Below, one piece after another: positions 56,801-64,000 of a stretch of 64,000 bases of DNA (its first letter is position 1; every line of letters begins with the position of its first letter). The notes under the pieces are model-generated. The model searched no databases. It was not told the origin of the DNA and worked only from the letters and a program-made list of their open reading frames with translations. A program made the translations under genes and the position numbers. Origin of the DNA: Pseudo-nitzschia pungens (taxonomy: Eukaryota; Bacillariophyta; Bacillariophyceae; Bacillariales; Bacillariaceae); assembly GCA_037355855.1 (NCBI GenBank), contig CM074766.1, positions 3,410,001-3,474,000 of the forward strand, given 5' to 3'.

Positions 56801-59289
56801 GTATGCTTGTGATTTGCGTTCCACCCGTAGCATGGAACAACGTGCCTAATCAGCGCCTTGCTTCTTTGCTTGTCACAGGGACAGCATGTCCCCGGAACTG
56901 AAGCATCGTTACTCGCAATACTCTGCACAACGCCGGTACGCTCGTAACAGCACATCTTTCTTTGCAGCAGGTCCTTGGACATAAGCCAATGCTCTGCTCG
57001 ACTGAGCGCACTCCAGCATTCTCAGCATTCATCGTGAAGACAGACTCTCCAATCTGTCCCCGCTGTCTAAAGCGGTGAATGCTTGCTTGGTCTTGTAGTA
57101 CAACTTGCGTTCCCGCGCTATCCACTGCCTACTGGCTCTTCAGCAGTGGTTCGATCGCTCCCAGTAATTCGGTGGTTGCTCTTGCAACTGGCTGCAGATC
57201 CATAGCAGGGAATGCCATAGTAACAGGCCGAATCCCCACCGGTCTCAGCACTACAACACTAACATCAGCGTCCAAGTGTTCACCGTGAAGGCAGGAACGA
57301 TCTAATCTGTCCCCGCTGACTGAAGCGGTTAATTCTTGCAACTTGGCTTGTGTTATCCACTGCCTACTGGCCCTTCAGCAGTGGTTCTTTGTACAGTGTA
57401 CTTGCGGCAGATGGGCATCCTGAAATACAGGTCCAGCATCTGCCGTAGGTCATATTTCGTCGTATCCTTTTCCTTGTGTCTACCATGTCGTGATCCTCTA
57501 TCCAGTTTAATGCGCCCTGTCTAATGACAATGCGCTGCAGGTCCAAGCTGCGCGTGTTCCCTTGCTTGTCCCCTTGCTCCAGTCGATCCTTCTTCTACTA
57601 GCTGTTGTAGGCTTCTCTTTTGTCAGGGCATCGACGTTGTCCTCTTGTTGCTGCTACTGCTCTTTCGCTGCAAGGACAGTAATACCACATCGTTCCCGCT
57701 GTTCTTCAGGGAAAGAGACTCAATCAATCTGGCAGTAATACTGCGTCTAGCTTGCGGTGAATCGAGTCTGGCGTCTGCTGCAAGTTGCTACTGTCGCTGT
57801 AGGCACAGGAAGCTATCGATCCTTTGTTGCGATCGGCTGTTGCTGTCAATTCGTCTGCTATCGATTCGGTGGCATCGATCCGTTGGCATCGATCCGTTGA
57901 TACCTTGGAATATTGCAATTCATCAAAGTAGCATACATGGAGATCGTGACAGTCTGTTACTTTAATCCATCGAGGACTCTTGTTTCCGGTGTTTATACAG
58001 CAATCAATCGGGTGCTTCGCCGTTCCACAGAATACAGCAATCAATCAGGTGCTTTGCATCGTACGCTTTCAGTGCAAGGACAAAAGATATATAGCACATT
58101 GTCCCCGTTGTTCTTTCAGTGAAAGCAGCGTACACGGAAATCGTGGTGGGCAATTCTTCAGGGGAGGCTACTTTTTCTTTTCTTCGGGGTTTTCCGCTCG
58201 TAGGGCACTCTTCTTTCTCGTACGTCAGTCTTCGGGCAATACCGATGACACCTTTTTCTTCTGTCACGAGCAAAGATGGGCTTCTTGTTGAGGATATTGG
58301 TAGTTTTAGAGATACTTTTGCAAATAATTGCAAACATACTAGCCTTTCGGCCGTCAAACGAGCCTTCCGGCCATCGAACGTCACAAACGTTCATGTTCGA
58401 TGTCAAGAAGACATACAGGCCTTGTGGCCGATCCGTCCCTGTAAATAACAGGGTCCCCGGATCCTATCCTCGCCTGTACACAACAGGGTCACTGGATGTT
58501 TCTATTTTCTATTGCAACCATTGCAATCTTCAATTCTTTCGATTACATGGATACCCTATCCAAACGAGAAGAAATTGGCAATCACTGGATCTGTCCGTTG
58601 TCCAAGTGAAAGACGTTCGAAAAATATTCCGATCGATTTGGTCTGTGTGTTACTGATTGCGAGAGTTCCTCTCTCGGTGAAAGTCCGTCCGTTCGAACCC
58701 TAGACGATCAACCATCCAATCAGTCCGTCGATTGGTTCTCTATGGTTATCTCTGTACGTCACCTGGCTGCAATCCACACGTTCATTGCTTACGACTCGTA
58801 GCAATCGGTCCCCACTTACTCCTGCTGATCGGGCTGAAGCTGATGGAGCCACCATCAACTCTGTTTCATAGACACTGGCGTGGGTCTCGTCCTAGTGTCC
58901 CGGTCTGTCTGTTCAGCAGCGAGTCCCCGTTTACATCACTGCGGATTCCGAAGAGACATTCGGACATCCACTGGAGGCACTGCGATGTCGATCGTCTTGT
59001 CAACGATTGAGTTTTACATCCAGCAGATGGTTCTTTTTCATCCAGGAAGCTCGGATACGAGACGTCCGGGTACAACGCTCATCTTCCAAGATCTCAGATG
59101 CCAGACGGTGATCGGCCGACTGTTTGTGCGGTTTTTACATCAATCGCCTGATGCCGTCGCAGATCAGGCGTTCGGATTTCTTCAAGGCTCTAGTCAGCGT
59201 CCTGACGTCGAAGGCATTCTTACCGCGTTTCGGCGATTTGAATGTGTCCGGCCTTTCGGCCGAACGACGAGACCTTGGGTCTGATAAAC
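53887..59289. other. Interior of the 6.4 kb element with dispersed TGTCCCCG modules
   Basis: No gene is recognised. About 20-25 copies of a TGTCCCCG-like core lie 100-300 bp apart (for example 53985, 54650, 55305, 55462, 55581, 55855, 56180, 56437, 56887, 57055, 57309, 58100). Several sit in hairpins: GGGACA-GTA-TGTCCC near 55,296-55,310, and CCGCT-N6-AGCGG just after the core. A longer shared segment (CCACTGCCTACTGGC) recurs near 56,256, 57,121 and 57,358. Confidence 0.7.
54895..55175. repeat. Tandem repeat in the 6.4 kb element
   Basis: About three to four imperfect units of 75-100 bp built from AGTAGCAACTCGTGGCAA, TCAATCGGTCGTAGCCATT and CGGACGTAGCAATCAGC. Confidence 0.8.
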
Positions 59290-59798
59290 TGTAATGATTT
59301 CGCTCGTCAGCAAAACAGGGAGAGCAGCAACAACAGTACAGCACGGAGTGGTGGCAGTTGGTTAGACTACAGAGGATACTGTTCAACCACTATTGCATAT
59401 ACCACGAGCACACTAGTTACCACTCTAGAGGTACATTAGAGATGTCAAGTATCATTGCCGGGCATGATGTGTTCTTTTAGTTTAAAACTGAGAGTATTCC
59501 AAAGAGTGAGAGCTCGGATGGAGCTCCGAATAATAACTCGCTGATTCGTATGTCGGTAAAGGGTCAGGGTATGTAGGTCCAGTACTTAATTCAACGTAGT
59601 GACCATACCCTTTACTTGCACCTGTAGCACCAGTACTGTAGTGTACACGCTGTACACTGTAGTACTGTACGTGATCGATGCGCTCGCTGAACTCGCTCGC
59701 TTGTTAACTGCAGGGGCCGGGTATCTGGTTATAGTACAAATGGTACACAATGACCATACCCCGACGGTTAGTATAATATCGAGGTGAAATATCTTCAT
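59290..59798. repeat. Right terminal direct repeat (LTR-like) of the 6.4 kb element
   Basis: 509 bp, near identical to 53378-53886, followed by the AGGCC duplication and the continuation of LINE-G. Confidence 0.92.
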
Positions 59799-59868
59799 AG
59801 GCCAAGGTGGGGGAGGACATCTAGGCCAGTCAAGATGATCTCTCAAGTGGTTGGAGGATGTCAGCTGG
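59799..59868 (-). mobile_element. LINE-G, last 70 bp of the ORF2 part
   Basis: Encodes the LTSSNHLRDHLDWPRCPP stretch on the minus strand. It stops abruptly at 59,868 and is joined directly to LINE 5'-UTR sequence, with no ORF1, endonuclease or RT between. Confidence 0.85.
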
Positions 59869-60306
59869 AGGGTTAGAAAAACAGTAGGACCTTAAGCGAA
59901 AACACTTATGGTCCAGCAGGGCAGTAGACTTGAAAACAGATGACAATTATACTGTACACCTGGGAGGGTTATGTAGGTGGTGGAGCCTTAAGCAAACTGT
60001 ACTTAGCGGCTGTGGGGCTTGGGTCAAAAAATAGTAGGACCATAAGCGAAAACACATATGGTCCAGCAGGGCAATGGACTTGAAAACAGATGACAGCTGG
60101 AATTTCTTGTAGAAATATTCCTACAGTGGAAAGGGCTGTTCGTGAACTACACCTTGAAAAGACTTAGGGGACTTAGCAAGGAACCTTGAAGAATGTAGAA
60201 CGTTAAGTGGGAATCACTTATGAAGCTTGGAAACAATGTAGAACATTAAGTATAAGATATACTTAAGGGCCTTGAGGGTGGAGCTTGGAAACAGATCGAA
60301 GCAGTA
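59869..60306 (-). mobile_element. LINE 5'-region fragment, inner part (minus strand)
   Basis: Reversed E2-type hairpin monomers (GGACCTTAAGCGAAAACACTT near 59,890 and related words) and the TATACTTAA hairpin. It is continuous with 63,255-63,611, from which it is separated by E2-2. Joined to LINE-G it makes a LINE with both ends but without most of its coding part. Confidence 0.8.
60289..60306 (+). repeat. Left target-site duplication of E2-2
   Basis: AAACAGATCGAAGCAGTA (18 bp) here and at 63255-63272, at both ends of E2-2. Confidence 0.93.
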
Positions 60307-63254
60307 CAATTTGCGCGAAGCGCATTTTGTCCGACGTTCCGATGTTCCAGTACTAAAAATACGTAGATTTCTACACAACTTTACCATGCGATATCTCGCT
60401 CCCTTTTACACCCCCAATCACAACCCCAGGACCTACATGTATTAACCAAGACCTGCGCTCTTTGTTTCTGCTATCGGTTCAGTTGCTGTCTGCTTCTTTT
60501 GGTTGATTTGGTTGCCAATTCACCACTCGGCCGATCGATCGAGCAGCAGCAACAGCACCAAAACAAAACCGACACATAATTTTCTACAGCAATTCCAGTA
60601 CAGATTCTACCGTACAGCAAAACCGACAACACCCTACGACAGGTACATGTCTATTGCTTCGATCTGTTTCCCAGCTCCATTCCAAGGCCCCTAAGTATAT
60701 CTTATACTTAATGTTCTACACTGTTTCCAAGCTGCTTAAGTGATTCTCACTTAATGTTCTAAATTCTTCGAAGTTCCTTGCTGAGTCCTCTTAAGTCTTT
60801 TCAAGTCGAAGTTCACGAACAGCCCCTTCCACTGTAGGATTCTTTTTTTTTTTTAAAAGAAATTCTGTCATCTGTTTTCAAGTCCATTGCCCTGCTGGAC
60901 CATAAGTGTTTTCGCTTATGGTCCTACTGTTTCCTGACCCAAGCCCCAAAGCCACTAAGTACAGTTTGCTTAAGGCTCCACCACCTACATAACCCTCTCA
61001 GGTGTACAGTATAAATGTCATCTGTTTCCAAGTCTACTGCCCTGCTGGACCATAAGTGTTTTCGCTTATGGTCCTACTGTTTCCTGACCCAAGCCCCAAA
61101 GCCACTAAGTACAGTTTGCTTAAGGCTGCGTTGATATCCGCTCGTCAGCGGTCTTCGTGGTCTAATCGTAGAACTTAATCGGCTTGTAGATAAGTCGACT
61201 CGTACTGGTCTGTAAATAAGGAAAAGCCTTAACAATAACAACACGTATATCCCTGGCAAATCGTGAGTCTACAGTGGACCGTTCAAGGTCTATTGCATAC
61301 ACTTAAGCAATACAAGGCACTTCCCTAGAGGTACATCGGAATCGGTGGTAAGGGAGGGCATGATAGGCTTTTAATTTAGAGTGAAACATAAAGAGTGAAT
61401 ATATATATCGTGACAGGAGCTGAGCGCAGCTCAGCTCTGTATCGTATCGTGACAGCGTTCCGATAACTCGTAGAATAACGGAGCTCTGTAGCTCCAGTAC
61501 TGTATTCTACGGGTAGCGTACGGAGTATGGTATCTCCGATTATTATTAGCGATCGTGTGCTAGCTCGCTTACGCTAGCGCGTTGGGTAACTGTTTGGGCC
61601 GGGTATTCGGTCATGGTACATATTATACACCAATGACCCGACCCCGGCGGTAGCATAGTATCTTAGCATGATATTATGGTAGGTTAGCACCATCAGTATC
61701 TCGTAGCTTAGCAACCCTAACCCTGTAGCACTTAGCTACACCATAACAGATGCTTTACTCGGGGTACGTACGATTGGTACAAATCGTACGCGGCGACCCT
61801 AGTAAACTCTGCTAGCATCCATACTAAACAGGATAGGTCTGCTGCTAAGCCTACTGCTAAGCCTACTGCTAAGCCTGTTGCTAAGCCTGTATGCTAGCAA
61901 TTAGCACACAGCTCAGCATTCAGCTCAGCACCTGTTAGTCAGCTACTACTGGGTGTTGCTGTCTGTATCCCCAGTACACTTTCCTACACAGGAGCCTTTA
62001 GCACAGATCATAGCATCACCTTGAATATCTTCATAAGGCTCCACCACCTACATAACCCTCTCAGGTGTACAGTATAAATGTCATCTGTTTCCAAGTCTAC
62101 TGCCCTGCTGGACCATAAGTGTTTTCGCTTAAGGTCCTACTGTTTCCTTACCCAAGCCCCAAAGCCGCTAAGTACAGCTCGCTTAAGGTTCTCCTACCTA
62201 CATATACCTCTCAGATGCACACTTCAACTGTCATCTGTTTTCAAGTCTACTGCCCTGCTGGACTATAAGTGTTTTCGCTAAAGATCCTACTGTTTTCTTA
62301 CCCAAGCCCCAAAGCCGCTAAGTACAGCTTGCTTAAGGCTCTCCTACCTACATAACCCTCTCAGATGCACACTTCAACTGTCATCTGTTTTCAAGTCTAC
62401 TGCCCTGATAGTCCATAAGTGTTTTCGAATATGGACCTACTGTTTTTATGACCCAAGCCCCACAGCTGCTAAGTACATGTTACTTAACGCTTCACAACCA
62501 TTATATACCCCTCCAGTTCACAGTACAGCAGAGACCTGTTTTCAAGCCTACAGCCCTGATGGTCCATAAATGTTTTCACTTAGAGCCCCTGTTTCCAAGC
62601 TACTACAGGAGAGCAAGTTCAAGTTCGAACAGAAGGCCAGCTGTTACGAATTTGAATTTGGTAGTAGGCTCCACCGCCTCTACGTGTTTCCTACTACGAA
62701 GTTCGAACAGAAGGACAGCTGTTACGAATTTGGTAGTAGGCTCCGTACTATATGTACCATACAGTGGTAAGGAATGTGTTTGGGGATGACTACTCGCATT
62801 ACTGATGCTGCACTCCAGCATTAAGAGAGGAGTTTTGCTTTTGTACGCTGACCACTAGCATTACAGATACTATGTATCTAGTCAGGGTTTTGCTTGTGTC
62901 AGCTGACCACTAGCATTACTGATGCTTTACAGCAGCATTCAAGGGACAGTTTTGCTTGCGTCTTTCCCTTTCACGTTCTTGTTACCCCGTCTCCTGTACG
63001 CTTTGCAACAGCTGTGTCTGTTGTGCTCTGGACTGGTTCATTTTTCCCCTGTTTCTTACCAAGGTTTGTTTGCAAAATAGTCGTCCTTACAACCTGGGGC
63101 CTATTCCCCATGGTTGAGGCGGCGCGTCGTTCTACAACTTGGGGCCTAACCTCTCTTCGATTGAGGCGACGATAAAGTCTGGTTACAGACTGAGTAGCTT
63201 TTAACCACCTTCGGTGGATTTTCCTACTTAAATAAGTATATTAATTAATTAATT
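60307..63254 (+). mobile_element. E2-2, non-coding element with LINE termini, carrying a solo LTR
   Basis: Second copy of the E2 type, about 2.03 kb without the inserted 908 bp LTR and its duplication. It starts CAATTTGCGCG and ends with GTCTGGTTACAGAC, CCACCTTCGGTGG and an ATTA tail, and has an 18 bp TSD. It shares with E2-1 the 5' 330 bp, 150 bp hairpin monomers (from about 60866, 61017, 62078), the GAGCAAGTTCAAGTTCGAAC block, three ATGCTG/CAGCAT hairpins and the 3' end. No gene is present. The long TSD shows LINE-type integration. Confidence 0.88.
61127..62034. mobile_element. Solo LTR related to the 6.4 kb element
   Basis: 908 bp inserted in an E2-2 monomer with the duplication AAGGC (61122-61126 and 62035-62039). 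It shares start (TG, then CGCTCGTCAGC), end (ATATCTTCAT) and internal blocks (CTAGAGGTACAT, GGGCCGGGTAT, CCCCG-CGGT) with the 509 bp repeats, but is longer and diverged. It contains short CTGCTAAGC repeats near 61,850-61,895. It most likely formed by recombination between two LTRs. Confidence 0.8.
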
Positions 63255-63611
63255 AAACAGATCGAAGCAGTAACCTTACGTAAGACGGCAACAGTATTAT
63301 TTTCGAATTGCTGTAGAATCGGTACTGGAGGTGCTGTAGAAAATTATGTGTCGGTTTGCTGCTGCTGCTGTTGCTGAATCGAATCGACGACCATGGTGAA
63401 GGCAACCAAAGCAACTGAACAAAGCAGCAAGCAACTGAACTGATAGCAGAAACGAAGAGCGGAGGTCTTGGTTAATACATGTAGGTCCTGGTATTGTGAT
63501 TGGGGGTGTAGAAGGGAGCGAGATATCGCATGGTAAATGTGTGTAGAAATCTACGTATTTTTAGTACTGGAACATCAGAACGTCGGACAAAATGCGCTTC
63601 GCGCAAATTGT
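63255..63611 (-). mobile_element. LINE 5' end fragment (minus strand)
   Basis: Outer 357 bp of a LINE 5' region whose terminus is at 63,611 (ACAATTTGCGC on the minus strand). It continues at 59,869-60,306. At 63,612 it abuts ORF2 sequence of another LINE without a visible target duplication. Confidence 0.82.
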
Positions 63612-64000
63612 GAGCTGCTGGAGGCCAAGGTGGAGGACATATAGGCCAGTCAAGATGATCTCGCAAGTGGTTGGAGGATGTCAACTGGAAAGCCATGGGA
63701 GTGAGCTGTGTCCCATCTGGAGTACAAATATCAGCAAGGGAAATAGCCTTGAGGGACATTCGAATGTTATTCAAGAGGGACAAGTCAGCACCGCTGAAGC
63801 CAGCTTTGACAAAGGCTTGCATGAGATAACAGTCATTGGAACGAAGAAGGGGAAGGTCTGGGAAGTCTTCAACCAAGCTCACAGGGTGATCAGAAAAGAA
63901 CTTCCACACGTGCTTGTACCAGCAGGGAGTAACATATGAAGCAAAGGGATGATAGGGTGTGACACCAAGATGAAGAGGGAACCCAAGTTCAAGCCTGAGA
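63612..64000 (-). pseudogene. LINE-H ORF2 fragment, runs off the right edge
   Basis: Encodes the ORF2 stretch between RT and RNase H on the minus strand (MWKFFSDHPVSL, NDCYLMQAFVKAGFSGADLSLL, DHLDWPICPPPWPP). It begins abruptly at 63,612 next to a LINE 5' end, and its 5' side lies outside the window, so completeness cannot be judged. Confidence 0.85.

Larger units (their letters stand above)
53378..59798. mobile_element. Large LTR-bounded element without a recognisable gene (LARD-like)
   Basis: 6,421 bp bounded by two 509 bp direct repeats (53378-53886 and 59290-59798), identical except for about one base by eye. It is flanked by the 5 bp duplication AGGCC (53373-53377 and 59799-59803). The target is LINE-G ORF2. 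The 5.4 kb interior has no gag or pol and no frame above 150 residues with a domain. Large LTR elements lacking genes (LARDs) are known in plants and depend on other elements. The ends TG and AT are unusual for LTRs. No clear primer site or polypurine tract is seen, so the transposition mode is open. Confidence 0.8.

Noticed and set aside
58680..58720. tRNA-like B box (GTTCGAACCC) in the 6.4 kb element
   Set aside because: No matching A box, acceptor stem or anticodon arm could be built around it.
61710..61735. Telomere-like CCCTAACCC in the solo LTR
   Set aside because: Only about two units are present, so it is more likely chance than an interstitial telomere.

Overview
The window looks like a repeat-dense piece of a eukaryotic nuclear genome, most likely a diatom or a related stramenopile. 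The basis is two multi-exon host genes with short GT-AG introns, Copia and Gypsy elements of a diatom-like style, and an aldehyde dehydrogenase with a secretory leader. The organism call is inference. About 50 of 64 kb is retrotransposon. Host sequence is confined to roughly 39.56-51.08 kb.

Left block (1-39,563). This is a nest of retroelements that target-site duplications (TSDs) and interrupted reading frames let me unpick. A LINE 3' end (LINE-D, 39,461-39,563) was hit by Gypsy-2 (minus, 27,277-31,843 plus 39,161-39,460). Gypsy-2 was hit by LINE-A (plus, 1-1,155 plus 23,705-25,120) and by LINE-B (plus, 31,844-32,083 plus 36,923-39,160). LINE-B was hit by LINE-C (32,084-36,922). LINE-A was hit by a Copia-like LTR element that encodes only gag (1,156-23,704). 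Its gag gene was hit by a full-length LINE-F (minus, 2,264-21,697), and the LINE-F RNase H domain was hit by an intact Gypsy-1 (4,060-9,896). A non-coding LINE-derived element (E2, 25,122-27,276) sits at the LINE-A tail.

Middle (39,564-51,077). The host genes are a two-RRM glycine-rich RNA-binding protein (minus, 8 exons, 41,038-42,829) and a GAPN/ALDH-type dehydrogenase (plus, 6 exons, 43,591-45,864). They are divergently transcribed and followed by 5.2 kb of gene-poor DNA with one old LINE-type 3' end.

Right block (51,078-64,000). A minus-strand LINE-G is interrupted by a 6.4 kb LTR-bounded element without a recognisable gene (53,378-59,798). Its internal region carries about 20-25 dispersed copies of a TGTCCCCG-centred hairpin motif. 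A second E2 element (60,307-63,254), itself hit by a 908 bp solo LTR, lies inside a minus-strand LINE 5' region. A further LINE ORF2 fragment runs off the right edge.

The LINE family encodes ORF1 (unknown) and ORF2 (APE-like endonuclease, reverse transcriptase, RNase H, CCHC motif). Its long 5' region holds tandem repeats, and its 3' end has two small hairpins and an ATT-type tail. The E2 elements share both LINE termini but carry arrays of small hairpins instead of genes, so they are probably mobilised in trans by the LINE machinery.
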